A stretch of 64,000 nt of DNA from Gammaproteobacteria bacterium. GTDB taxonomy: Bacteria > Pseudomonadota > Gammaproteobacteria > Competibacterales > Competibacteraceae. Position numbers and translations under genes: made by a program. Location: the NCBI GenBank assembly GCA_020846135.1, contig JADLEK010000052.1:1-64000 (forward strand), written 5' to 3'. Positions 9,907 through 17,941 of the stretch are shown piece after piece (the first letter of the stretch is position 1; the number at the start of each line of letters is the position of its first letter). The notes below the pieces were generated by a model. The model was not told the DNA's origin, did no database searches, and was given only the letters and a program-made list of their open reading frames with translations.

Positions 9907-10215
9907 ATGTCCCACAGCTTACAGCGATGGTGGCGATCGATAGCGGTGGCGCTGGCCGGGTTGCTGGTCGCCGCTGGCGTCGAAGCCCAGTCCGGGCGGC
10001 CACCCCGGGAGGGTGGCTATGCGCCGCCGCCTCGGCAGTTCGCCGATCCCGACCGGGCCGCCAACGCCGCCCGCGAAGCGACCGGCGGACGGGTGCTGGG
10101 GGTCCAGGGCGCGGATCAGAACGGCCAGCCCGGCTATCGGGTGCGGATTCTGGAGCAGAATGGCCGGGTGCGCAGTCTGCATTTTGACCCCGCCAGCGGC
10201 AAGATGCGGGATTAA
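9907..10215 (+). CDS. Small exported protein with PepSY-like C-terminus
   Basis: From the ATG at 9907 the product has 102 residues, with a signal peptide ending at GVEAQ. The frame opens at 9868, but the N-terminus from 9907 gives a normal charged-hydrophobic signal peptide. The C-terminal 50 residues contain GGRVLGVQGADQNGQPGYRV followed by a segment ending in FDPASGKM, the pattern of PepSY-type periplasmic domains. Such small proteins often sit directly before OmpR/PhoP-type regulator and sensor genes, as here, where the regulator follows after 30 bp. It may modulate the adjacent sensor kinase in the periplasm. That role is inference from context. Confidence 0.75.
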   Translation: MSHSLQRWWRSIAVALAGLLVAAGVEAQSGRPPREGGYAPPPRQFADPDRAANAAREATGGRVLGVQGADQNGQPGYRVRILEQNGRVRSLHFDPASGKMRD

Positions 10216-10245
10216 TCTCATCGCCTTCCGACCGGACCTCCGACC

Positions 10246-10929
10246 ATGCGTATTCTGATTATTGAAGATGAAGCCCCGTTGCGGGAACAGGTGGTTGCCC
10301 AGTTACGGGAGCAGGGCTACGCGGTGGACGCCGCCGCCGATGGCCGCACCGGCCTGTATCTCGGCCAGGAATACCCACTGGATGCCGCGATTGTCGATCT
10401 CGGCCTGCCCGATCTGCCGGGAATCGAGGTGATCCGGCGCTGGCGAACGGGGGGCCGCGCCTTTCCGATCCTGATTCTGACCGCCCGGGGGCGCTGGCAG
10501 GACAAGGTCGAAGGACTAGAGGCCGGGGCTGACGATTATCTGGTCAAGCCGTTTCATACCGAAGAGCTGCTGGCGCGATTGCGGGCGCTGATTCGCCGCA
10601 CCGGCGGCTGGACCCAGGCAGTGCTAGCCTGCGGACCCATCGCGCTGGACACCGGTGCGCAACAGGTCACTCTCGCCGGGCAAAAAGTCGAGCTGACCGC
10701 CTACGAATACAAGCTGCTGGAATATCTGATGCTGCGGGCCGGCACGGTCATTTCCAAGACCGAGTTGACCGAGCATCTCTATCAGGAAGATGAGGATCGG
10801 GACAGCAACGTGCTGGAGGTGCTGATTGGCCGGTTGCGCCGCAAACTCGATCCCGACCGGACCCTGAATCCCATCGAAACCCTGCGCGGGCGCGGCTACC
10901 GGATTGGTCTGGAGCGCTCTGCAAGCTGA
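10246..10929 (+). CDS. OmpR/PhoP-family response regulator
   Basis: This 227-residue protein has an N-terminal receiver domain (about 1-115) with the acidic pair in IIEDEAPLRE, the phosphoacceptor aspartate in AAIVDLGLPDLPG and the conserved lysine in DYLVKPF. A C-terminal winged-helix DNA-binding domain (about 125-222) ends with ETLRGRGYRI. It resembles PhoP/QseB-type regulators. The stop is followed after six bases by the sensor kinase gene, so the two form a cognate pair. The preceding PepSY-like gene is probably in the same operon. The signal is unknown; divalent cations or envelope conditions would be typical for the subfamily. Confidence 0.93.
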   Translation: MRILIIEDEAPLREQVVAQLREQGYAVDAAADGRTGLYLGQEYPLDAAIVDLGLPDLPGIEVIRRWRTGGRAFPILILTARGRWQDKVEGLEAGADDYLVKPFHTEELLARLRALIRRTGGWTQAVLACGPIALDTGAQQVTLAGQKVELTAYEYKLLEYLMLRAGTVISKTELTEHLYQEDEDRDSNVLEVLIGRLRRKLDPDRTLNPIETLRGRGYRIGLERSAS

Positions 10930-10935
10930 GCGCTC

Positions 10936-12309
10936 TTGGACTCTCTTAACCGTCGCCTGCTGATCGCCGCCAGTCTCGTCTTGGCCGCCTTTCTCGGCCT
11001 GACCGGTCTGACCCTGGATCGGGCGTTCCGCGACAGCGCAGTGGAAGCGGTGCAGGACCGGCTGCAAGCCCAGGTCTACATGCTGCTGGGCGCGGTCGAG
11101 GTAGACGGATTAAACCGGCTAACCTTGCCCCAGGCGCTGCCTGAAGTCCGCTTCTCTCTCCCCGACTCCGGCCTGTACGCCGATGTCATGGACAGTCAGG
11201 GCAATATCGTCTGGCATTCGTCATCCCTGCTGGGCTTGGCGCTGCCCTTTTTCCCTGCGGTCCGCACGTCCGGCGATACCCAGTTCGCCGCCCTGGAATC
11301 CGCTGACGACACGCCATTGTTCATGCTGGCGTTTACGGTCAGTTGGGAAATGGCCCCCAACCGCTATCAGCTCTACACCTTCCGGGTGGCCGAAACCCAG
11401 ACTGATTTCCGCGATCAGCTCTGGAGTTTCCGGCGCAGCCTGTGGGGCTGGCTGCTGGCGGCCAGTGCGGTGCTGCTGGCGGCACAGGGCTTGATCCTGC
11501 GCTGGAGTTTGAAGCCGCTGCGCCGGGTTGCGGCGGAAGTGACTGATATTGAAGCCGGTCGGCGCATTGAACTCGGTCATGACTACCCCGAAGAACTGCA
11601 ACCCCTGACCACTAATCTGAATGTGCTGATCCGCCAGGGTCACGCCCATCTGGAACGCTACCGGAACGCGTTGGGCGATCTGGCGCATAGTCTGAAAACG
11701 CCGCTGGCGGTGCTGCGCGGCGAACTGGACCGCCATGCGCCGCCGGAGGAATTACGCCAGACTCTGGCCGAGCAGGTGGAACGGATGAACCGCACCGTGG
11801 ACTATCAGTTGCAGCGGGCGGCGGCGGCTGGACGGATTGCCCTGAGCGCACCGCTGCCGGTCGCGCCTATCGCCCGCAAGATTCTCGATTCGCTGGCCAA
11901 GGTCTACGCCGATCGCGGCTTGCAACTGCATTGCGAAGTCGCGCCAGGCACGGTGTTTTATGGCGATGAAGGCGATCTGCTGGAAATTCTCGGTAATCTG
12001 GCCGACAACGCCTGCAAATGGAGTCGGTGGCAGGTGGTGGTGCGGGCCTATCCTGCCGAGCATGGCGGACGGGCTGAACTGGTGGTGGAAGTCGAAGATG
12101 ATGGCCCCGGCATTCCCCCCGAACAAGCGCCGCTGTTGCTGAATCGCGGTCAACGGGCCGATCCGACCGTGGCGGGTCACGGTATCGGTCTGGCTGTGGT
12201 GCGGGATCTGGTCGAGGAAGTTTACTATGGTCGGCTGGATCTCAGCCGGGGTAAACCGGGCGGAGCGCTGGTGCGGGCGCGGCTGCGGTTTCAGTCGGGC
12301 GGCGGCTAA
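10936..12309 (+). CDS. PhoQ-like sensor histidine kinase
   Basis: This 457-residue protein starts with TTG at 10936, seven bases after the regulator stop. It has an N-terminal membrane segment (about 8-28), a periplasmic sensor region to about 165, a second membrane segment (about 168-190) and a HAMP-like linker. The dimerisation/phosphoacceptor helix contains the active histidine in LGDLAHSLKTPLAVLRGE. The ATPase domain has N and G boxes (GNLADNACKWS, VEDDGPGIPP, GHGIGLAVV). Together these mark a complete PhoQ-type kinase that should phosphorylate the preceding OmpR-type regulator. A hairpin at 12347-12373 lies beyond the stop. Nothing in the sequence indicates a defect. Confidence 0.93.
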   Translation: MDSLNRRLLIAASLVLAAFLGLTGLTLDRAFRDSAVEAVQDRLQAQVYMLLGAVEVDGLNRLTLPQALPEVRFSLPDSGLYADVMDSQGNIVWHSSSLLGLALPFFPAVRTSGDTQFAALESADDTPLFMLAFTVSWEMAPNRYQLYTFRVAETQTDFRDQLWSFRRSLWGWLLAASAVLLAAQGLILRWSLKPLRRVAAEVTDIEAGRRIELGHDYPEELQPLTTNLNVLIRQGHAHLERYRNALGDLAHSLKTPLAVLRGELDRHAPPEELRQTLAEQVERMNRTVDYQLQRAAAAGRIALSAPLPVAPIARKILDSLAKVYADRGLQLHCEVAPGTVFYGDEGDLLEILGNLADNACKWSRWQVVVRAYPAEHGGRAELVVEVEDDGPGIPPEQAPLLLNRGQRADPTVAGHGIGLAVVRDLVEEVYYGRLDLSRGKPGGALVRARLRFQSGGG

Positions 12310-12346
12310 AATCCGCTGGAGAACGTTGTCGCTGCCTGGGTTGGAG

Positions 12347-12373
12347 GCATTACCGGCGATAAACCGGTAATGC
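12347..12373. terminator. 10-bp perfect inverted repeat between convergent genes
   Basis: GCATTACCGG at 12347-12356 pairs exactly with CCGGTAATGC at 12364-12373 around a 7-base loop. It lies between the convergent sensor kinase and the microprotein gene and could end transcription from both sides. No T-run follows on either strand, so intrinsic termination is uncertain. Confidence 0.45.
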
Positions 12374-12414
12374 GCGATGAGCGCCAAGGATTCGCGAGGA
12401 TGTACAACCTGGAT

Positions 12415-12522
12415 TCAGGCTCCTCTGGCTTCCTTCTTGACTTTCTTTTCGGCCTTCTTCTCCTTCATGGTCTTGGCCGGTTTTTTCTTGGGTTCCTTCT
12501 TGATATCCACGCTTTTGCTCAT
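12415..12522 (-). CDS. Lysine-rich 35-residue microprotein
   Basis: The frame runs from ATG at 12522 to TGA at 12415-12417 and encodes 35 residues, 15 of them lysine. It starts MSKSVDIKKEPKKKPAKT and ends KKEARGA. A strong AGAGGAG ribosome site lies about nine bases before the ATG, which supports real translation. The protein is highly basic and probably disordered, consistent with nucleic-acid or ribosome binding, but no function can be read from the sequence. It is convergent to the sensor kinase and separated from it by a hairpin. I recall similar short lysine-rich open frames in other gammaproteobacteria but cannot verify it here. Confidence 0.65.
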   Translation of the reverse strand: MSKSVDIKKEPKKKPAKTMKEKKAEKKVKKEARGA

Positions 12523-12757
12523 GGTTTGCACTCCTCTTTGGTTGTCCGGGTCAGTCCATGCTCAGGCGCGGCCTGTCGACGAAAAACCGGCGGTGAGCGA
12601 GTAGAAGAATAATCCAATCGGCTCTGTGGTGGCTATGTCTCGCCACCGATTAGCGACAACTCCCCATAGAGGGAAATAGCTCCTCGCCGTGCGCAGATGA
12701 GGAGCTGAATCACTTGCTTCTTGCAACACGGCAAATGATCGAGTATTTAGCCATGCT

Positions 12758-13093
12758 ATGGCTAGACAAAATAAATCAACATACCCGGATGCCTCCCAGC
12801 GCTTCGGAGAGTGGCTTCGAAGCATACGCGAGTCTCAACAGTTGCCATTGAGAGTCGTTGCCGCTGCCGCCGAGATGGACCAGGCACACCTCAGCAAGGT
12901 CGAGTTGGGGCAGCGTTTGTTGACTATCGCGCAGGCAAGCGCAATCGCGAGGTTTTTCGAAATCGATCCCATCGAGATCGAGGCGCGTCGAATTGTTGAG
13001 AAGTTTCGCCTTGAGTACGCTGATAACCCTGCCGCTGCACAAGCAATCAACATGCTTCATGAAAATCCAGTCATCTATGGAGTGAAGCAGTGA
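12758..13093 (+). CDS. Xre-family transcriptional regulator, probable controller of the restriction island
   Basis: This 111-residue protein has a helix-turn-helix of the Cro/CI type at about residues 15-70, with VVAAAAEMDQAHLSKVELGQ as the core. The C-terminal 40 residues are helical and of unknown role. It lies 63 bp upstream of the adenine methyltransferase on the same strand. In many restriction-modification loci a small Xre protein of this kind controls expression of the enzymes, and I infer that role here. An 8-bp inverted repeat (AGCTCCTC/GAGGAGCT at 12678-12685 and 12699-12706) lies upstream and could be its operator. Base composition is already lower in GC than the flanking genes. 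Confidence 0.85.
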   Translation: MARQNKSTYPDASQRFGEWLRSIRESQQLPLRVVAAAAEMDQAHLSKVELGQRLLTIAQASAIARFFEIDPIEIEARRIVEKFRLEYADNPAAAQAINMLHENPVIYGVKQ

Positions 13094-13156
13094 GCCTGCT
13101 AAAGTCAAAAGTTCACTCTCTTTCAAATGGCATCTCTCGAACAAAAGCAGGTTCTA

Positions 13157-14812
13157 ATGAACTTCATTGAATTTGAGTCTGAGCAAAAACTCCGTGGCGG
13201 TTTCTACACGGATCTTGCAATTGCCTCATTTTTGGCAAGATGGATCAAATCATCAGAGCCACAATCGCTTCTCGAACCCAGTTGTGGCGATGGCGCATTC
13301 CTTAAAGCCATTGAAGAAGCTCAGATCAGTAGCCTGAAACGAATTACGGCTTGCGAACTTAATGAACAGGAAGCCGATAAAGCAGCAAGCCGAACTCATC
13401 TTTCCGTTCAAATTCAGAATACCGATTTCCTGCGCTGGTCTCTTTTTTGTGGACAAAATGAGGAAGGTTTTGATGCCGTTGTCGGCAACCCTCCATTCAT
13501 CCGTTATCAGTATTTGCCGACCAAGCAGCAACTATTAGCAGAGAAGATATTCAGTCAGCTCAATTTACCTTTCACAAAACACACGAATGCATGGGTGCCC
13601 TTTGTTTTAGCCGCAATCCGATTGCTTAAACCCGGAGGACGGCTTGCGATGGTGATTCCATCGGAAATTTTTCATATTCCACATGCCCAGTCTTTGCGCC
13701 GTTACTTGACCGAACAATGTTCAAAAATCCTTATTCTTGATCCCGAAGAAATTTGGTTCGGTGATACCCTGCAGGGAACAGTGCTACTGATGACCGAGAA
13801 AAAACGGGCGGTATCTGAAAAGGGGATGGGCGTCGCTATTATTCCAGTTAAATCTCGACAAGCGCTAAATGATGACCCGGAGGATTACTTCCAGAGGGCC
13901 ACATATACCAATGGCGTCACGATTGAAGGAAAGTGGATGCCGGTGTTCCTTTCGCTCAATGAGCGAGAATTGCTTGCTAAACTTAAGGCTCGCGATGATA
14001 TTAAAAAATTTGGAGATATTGCTTCCGTGGACGTGGGAATCGTAACCGGAGCTAATAAATTTTTTCTTGTCCCTGACGCAATTGTTGAAAAATTCGCTTT
14101 GCAGCGCTGGGCGCACCCCATGTTTGGGCGAAGCGACCATGTGAAAGGACTGGTTTATTCCGACATAGACCACGAAGCGAATAAGGAAAACGGACTGCCA
14201 GCAAATTTCTTGTGGTTTGAAGAAGATCAAATAGAAAGTCTTCCAAAAAACGTGAGAAATTATCTGCAAATCGGCCTGAACCAACAACTTCACACCCGTT
14301 TTAAATGCCGGACGCGGAAAACGTGGTACAAGGTTCCCTCAGTTTATTCCGCACCGGTCGCGATGCTAAAAAGGGCGCACCATTATCCGCGACTGGTGCT
14401 GAACCATGCAGATGCGTACACGACGGATACGGCTTACCGGATTCAGCCACTGGGCATCAAGCCGGAGGCATTAGTACTGGGTTTTGTGAATAGCCTGACT
14501 TGTCTGACCGCAGAAATGGAAGGCAGGCACTACGGAGGCGGTGTTCTCGAACTGGTTCCTTCAGAAATTGAACGGCTCCTTATTCCGGTTATTCAGGCGA
14601 CTACCGCGGAGCTTAAAGCCGCAGACGGAAGATTTCGCAGCGCAAAAAGTGGCTCGGATTTTTTGCGTATGCAGGACGCTCTAGTATTGGGAAAGCTCGG
14701 CATCAGCCAAGAGGATCAGGAATCGCTGCATGGCGCTTGGCTGAAACTACGCGACCGCCGCCATCGTGTTTCGTCTTCGGATGAGGCGGAATTGATAGCT
14801 GACGCAATTTAA
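13157..14812 (+). CDS. N6-adenine DNA methyltransferase (class I, Eco57I/TaqI-like)
   Basis: From ATG 13157 the protein has 551 residues. A start at 13127 is also open but lacks a ribosome site, and the family usually begins close to EQKLRGGFYT. The SAM-binding motif I is LEPSCGDGAF, and the catalytic motif IV is NPPFIRYQY, an NPPF form typical of N6-adenine enzymes. The C-terminal part (about 270-540) should hold the target recognition domain. It is preceded by a Xre regulator and converges, with only 10 bp between, on a PLD-type nuclease gene. The three form a plausible restriction-modification unit. The gene is clearly more AT-rich than its surroundings, a sign of horizontal acquisition. 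Recognition sequence is unknown. Confidence 0.9.
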   Translation: MNFIEFESEQKLRGGFYTDLAIASFLARWIKSSEPQSLLEPSCGDGAFLKAIEEAQISSLKRITACELNEQEADKAASRTHLSVQIQNTDFLRWSLFCGQNEEGFDAVVGNPPFIRYQYLPTKQQLLAEKIFSQLNLPFTKHTNAWVPFVLAAIRLLKPGGRLAMVIPSEIFHIPHAQSLRRYLTEQCSKILILDPEEIWFGDTLQGTVLLMTEKKRAVSEKGMGVAIIPVKSRQALNDDPEDYFQRATYTNGVTIEGKWMPVFLSLNERELLAKLKARDDIKKFGDIASVDVGIVTGANKFFLVPDAIVEKFALQRWAHPMFGRSDHVKGLVYSDIDHEANKENGLPANFLWFEEDQIESLPKNVRNYLQIGLNQQLHTRFKCRTRKTWYKVPSVYSAPVAMLKRAHHYPRLVLNHADAYTTDTAYRIQPLGIKPEALVLGFVNSLTCLTAEMEGRHYGGGVLELVPSEIERLLIPVIQATTAELKAADGRFRSAKSGSDFLRMQDALVLGKLGISQEDQESLHGAWLKLRDRRHRVSSSDEAELIADAI

Positions 14813-14822
14813 GTGGTCCCTA

Positions 14823-16058
14823 TTAATCAGCATCAGTGATTTCTATTAGGAAGTCAGCATTGGGTTCCGCCGTCTCATAGAGAGATAGCACAGTTCCAGT
14901 CAGGTTCTCCACCAAGACCGTCGGACTAAACTCACGGCCCCATCTCAAGATGGTTGTGTAGTTTGCTTGGCCCGCTTCGCCAGAAGGTTTGTGGCTGATT
15001 TCAAAGTTCCGAATGCCGTAGTCATGGCCGCGGATGACGATCCGAATAGGCACAAAAGCGTGCTCTTGGTCATGATGGCGGCCCGATTCATGCTCCCACC
15101 GATAGTCAGCAAAGATTTGGCGAAAGTAAGTCGTCTGGTCTATTCGCTGACCGGAAGGGTTCTCGAACTGCGCCTGGGTCAACCGGACGCCCCCAACAGG
15201 ATGAGTACCCGGATTGACTTGCAATGCATCGGACTGACGAAGGGTTTTTCGCCACACTAATACGCCCGCAGGGCGTGGTGAAACAGGTCGCAAAGGCTGT
15301 TCTTCGGGTTGCGCGGGTTGTGGTTGCGCGTTTCCATCGGTCTGCGCGGGTAGTTGCCGTTCTTCACGCTCAGGTTCTTCTTTTCTTAAAACCTTGGATA
15401 GCAATGGCGGCAGCGGAACCGAGACAGGAGCAAATGGACTTGCGGGGACAGAAGCGCTACCGCGCCGCCGGGCTTGAACCTGATCCCGCTGACGTTGCCG
15501 AGCTTCTGCTTCCGAGGGTAATTCACCTCGATCCACGAGTGTTTGAATCAAGCACAAATCGAGTCTTCGAACGATCACTCCCTGTGGCTCGATCAGCGGC
15601 GTTAGCGGCTCTAACAGTCGTTTGTACTCATCCGCATCGGCGGGCAATTCAAAATCGCAGTGCGTAGCTGCTTCGTAGTTCGTGTAAAAGCCGCCATCCG
15701 TAAGGTTGTTTGAACCCACGAAAAGGTTTGCCGTCGTTGCGCTCTCGAAGAGGTAAATTTTGGGGTGGAAAGTAGCTCGTGGAATGGTGTTATGAAACAC
15801 AAAGGTCTCGCAATTCCATCGCAAAAGTTCTTCCAAAACTTCACGGCTGGTTCCTCCAAGATCAATCCCGATGGTGAAGCACAGATATGCCCCGGCTTCC
15901 ATCTGCGCCAAAAGACGCTCACGCAGACGCAGGATCGTTCGCAAAGCAACGAACGCTGACACAAAAACGATCCGCAGATAGACAACGTCCTCGTTCAGGA
16001 GTCTGTCGATTTGACTGCCAAGCTGTACTTCAGGCTGCGAGATAGCGCTAATCTTCAT
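14823..16058 (-). CDS. PLD-superfamily nuclease, probable restriction endonuclease
   Basis: This 411-residue protein has one clear HKD-type active site at about residues 97-125: HPKIYLF followed by GSNNLTDGGFYTNYE. This matches PLD-fold nucleases such as BfiI- and NgoFVII-type restriction enzymes, which act as dimers with one HKD motif per chain. A variable region rich in Q, R and P follows (about 190-275), and a C-terminal domain (about 275-411) could bind DNA. The gene converges with the N6-adenine methyltransferase, which would protect host DNA. A role as the cutting partner is inferred from fold and adjacency, not shown. A PLD-type helicase-associated protein is an alternative, but no helicase gene is present. 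Confidence 0.75.
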   Translation of the reverse strand: MKISAISQPEVQLGSQIDRLLNEDVVYLRIVFVSAFVALRTILRLRERLLAQMEAGAYLCFTIGIDLGGTSREVLEELLRWNCETFVFHNTIPRATFHPKIYLFESATTANLFVGSNNLTDGGFYTNYEAATHCDFELPADADEYKRLLEPLTPLIEPQGVIVRRLDLCLIQTLVDRGELPSEAEARQRQRDQVQARRRGSASVPASPFAPVSVPLPPLLSKVLRKEEPEREERQLPAQTDGNAQPQPAQPEEQPLRPVSPRPAGVLVWRKTLRQSDALQVNPGTHPVGGVRLTQAQFENPSGQRIDQTTYFRQIFADYRWEHESGRHHDQEHAFVPIRIVIRGHDYGIRNFEISHKPSGEAGQANYTTILRWGREFSPTVLVENLTGTVLSLYETAEPNADFLIEITDAD

Positions 16059-16157
16059 GTGAGGCCATTTGCAGTAAAAAACGCGAAGGATATAGCACTG
16101 TTAGCAGGCGTCGCTACACGTTATGAATGGATAAGGACGCCCGCTTTCAATACATGC

Positions 16158-17936
16158 TCACGGCCCCGCCAACTGCCCCTGCATTTCCGCTGCATACTGA
16201 TCGGCATTCAGGCCAACGATCAGATGCAGAGTCTGATTGTCCAGCCGCATCACGCCGGTCACGCCCGCCGCCTGTAATGCGCCCTCATCGACCGAACCTT
16301 CATTCCCGACCACCAGCCGCAACCGGGTCTCGGCGCAGGCATCGACCCGCTGAATGTTGCCCACTCCACCCAACGCCGCGATCACCTGCCGCGCCTTGTC
16401 CGCCGCCTCCGGGTCGCGCAGTTTCGACACGATGCCGGCAGGCGGCGGCGCGGTCACCGGCGACGGTTCTTCCACGGCATCGGCTTCCGGCCCGGCAGTG
16501 CGCAGATATTCCTCCATGTCGGTCTTCAGGTTCTCCGACTGGGTGCCGAAAATCGCCTGCATGTTATTGCCGACTACGATCACGCCCGCTGCGCCCAGCG
16601 TCTTGAGCTTGGCGGCGCTGGCTTTGCCTACATCGCCCAATTCCACCCGCAATCGGGTAATGCAGGCATCGAGATTTTTGATGTTACTGCGTCCGCCAAA
16701 GGCCAGCGTCAGTTGTTTGGCGAAGCTGAACGCGACATCGGATTGGGCGTCGGCCAGCGAAACCGCTTCTTCCACTTCCCGACCGGGGGTCTTGAGGTCG
16801 AATTTCAGAATCACGATGCGAAACACCGTGTAATACAGCAGCGCCCACAACGGCCCCAGCACCAGCAGCCACAGGGCATGAGTCGATTGGGGGAACAGCA
16901 GGATGTAGTCAATCGTGCCGTGCGAGAAGGTCATGCCGTGCTTGATGCCGACCTCAATGCACAGGAAATAGGCCACCCCGGCCAACAATGCATGAATCAG
17001 ATACAGCACCGGTGCGACGAACATGAAGGCGAATTCAATCGGTTCGGTGATCCCGGTCAGCCACGCGGTCAGGGCGGCGGAAATCATGATCCCGCCGATT
17101 TTGGCGCGGTTTTCGGGCAGGGCGCAGTGCCAGATCGCAATCGCCGCCGCCGGTAAACCCCACATCTTGAACAGATAGCCGCCAGCCATATTGCCTGCGG
17201 TCGGATCGCCAGCAATGTAGCGCTGAATCTCGCCGGTGATGACCTTGCCGGTATTCGGGTCCAGATAGTTGCCGACCTCGAAAAAGAACGGCACATTCCA
17301 GATATGGTGCAGGCCAAACGGGATCAGCAACCGTTCAATCACCCCGTAAATGCTGAACGCCAGCGCCGGATTGCTTTCCGCCGCCCAGTGCGAGAAGGCT
17401 TTGATCCCGGCGCCAATCGGCGGCCATAAAAAGCTGAGGACGATCCCAGTCCCGATGGCGGCAAAGGCGGTAATGATTGGCACGAAGCGTTTGCCAGCGA
17501 AAAAACCGAGATACGACGGCAATTCGATCCGGTAATAGCGGTTGAACAGCGCCGCCGCGATCCCGCCGATCACAATGCCGCCGAATACCCCGGTATCGAT
17601 GGACATAATGCCCATCAGGTTTTTCGATTCAACGCCCAGCGCCTTGGCCATGACGCCCAGGGTCGCCAGCAGCACCACATAGCCGACTACTGCCGCCAGG
17701 GCTGAAACCCCGTCGTTGTGGGTCAGACCCAGCGCGACGCCAATGGCGAAGATGATCGCCAGACTGCCGAAAATCGCTCCGCCGGACTGGGCCATGATGT
17801 CGGAGGCCAGCTCGGGAATCAGGCCAAAGTGGGCGCTGCCGATGCCCAGCAGAATGCCGGCGACCGGCAACACCGACACTGGCAGCATCAGCGCCTTACC
17901 GATTTTTTGCAGGAAAGTGAACATGGATTGCCACAT
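16158..17936 (-). CDS. PTS permease EIIC-EIIB-EIIB, glucose/N-acetylglucosamine family
   Basis: This 592-residue protein has an N-terminal EIIC channel domain of the glucose-glucoside family (about 1-380; [19 protein letters not shown] is the family signature). Two EIIB domains follow. The first (about 400-475) has the canonical phospho-cysteine motif [13 protein letters not shown]. The second (about 510-590) has [13 protein letters not shown], in which one residue is inserted between the cysteine and the TRL motif. The protein should take up and phosphorylate glucose or N-acetylglucosamine using phosphate from the EIIA-HPr-EI fusion encoded five bases upstream in the same operon. The start at 17936 has a GGAG site. 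Tandem EIIB domains occur in some NagE/PtsG relatives, but the altered second motif is unusual. Confidence 0.92.
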   Translation of the reverse strand: MWQSMFTFLQKIGKALMLPVSVLPVAGILLGIGSAHFGLIPELASDIMAQSGGAIFGSLAIIFAIGVALGLTHNDGVSALAAVVGYVVLLATLGVMAKALGVESKNLMGIMSIDTGVFGGIVIGGIAAALFNRYYRIELPSYLGFFAGKRFVPIITAFAAIGTGIVLSFLWPPIGAGIKAFSHWAAESNPALAFSIYGVIERLLIPFGLHHIWNVPFFFEVGNYLDPNTGKVITGEIQRYIAGDPTAGNMAGGYLFKMWGLPAAAIAIWHCALPENRAKIGGIMISAALTAWLTGITEPIEFAFMFVAPVLYLIHALLAGVAYFLCIEVGIKHGMTFSHGTIDYILLFPQSTHALWLLVLGPLWALLYYTVFRIVILKFDLKTPGREVEEAVSLADAQSDVAFSFAKQLTLAFGGRSNIKNLDACITRLRVELGDVGKASAAKLKTLGAAGVIVVGNNMQAIFGTQSENLKTDMEEYLRTAGPEADAVEEPSPVTAPPPAGIVSKLRDPEAADKARQVIAALGGVGNIQRVDACAETRLRLVVGNEGSVDEGALQAAGVTGVMRLDNQTLHLIVGLNADQYAAEMQGQLAGP

Positions 17937-17941
17937 GACGG

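Noticed and set aside
7523-14812. Similar C-terminal words DRRHRVSASD (GTPase) and DRRHRVSSSD (methyltransferase)
   Set aside because: The proteins are unrelated, the match is ten residues and the DNA differs; treated as coincidence.
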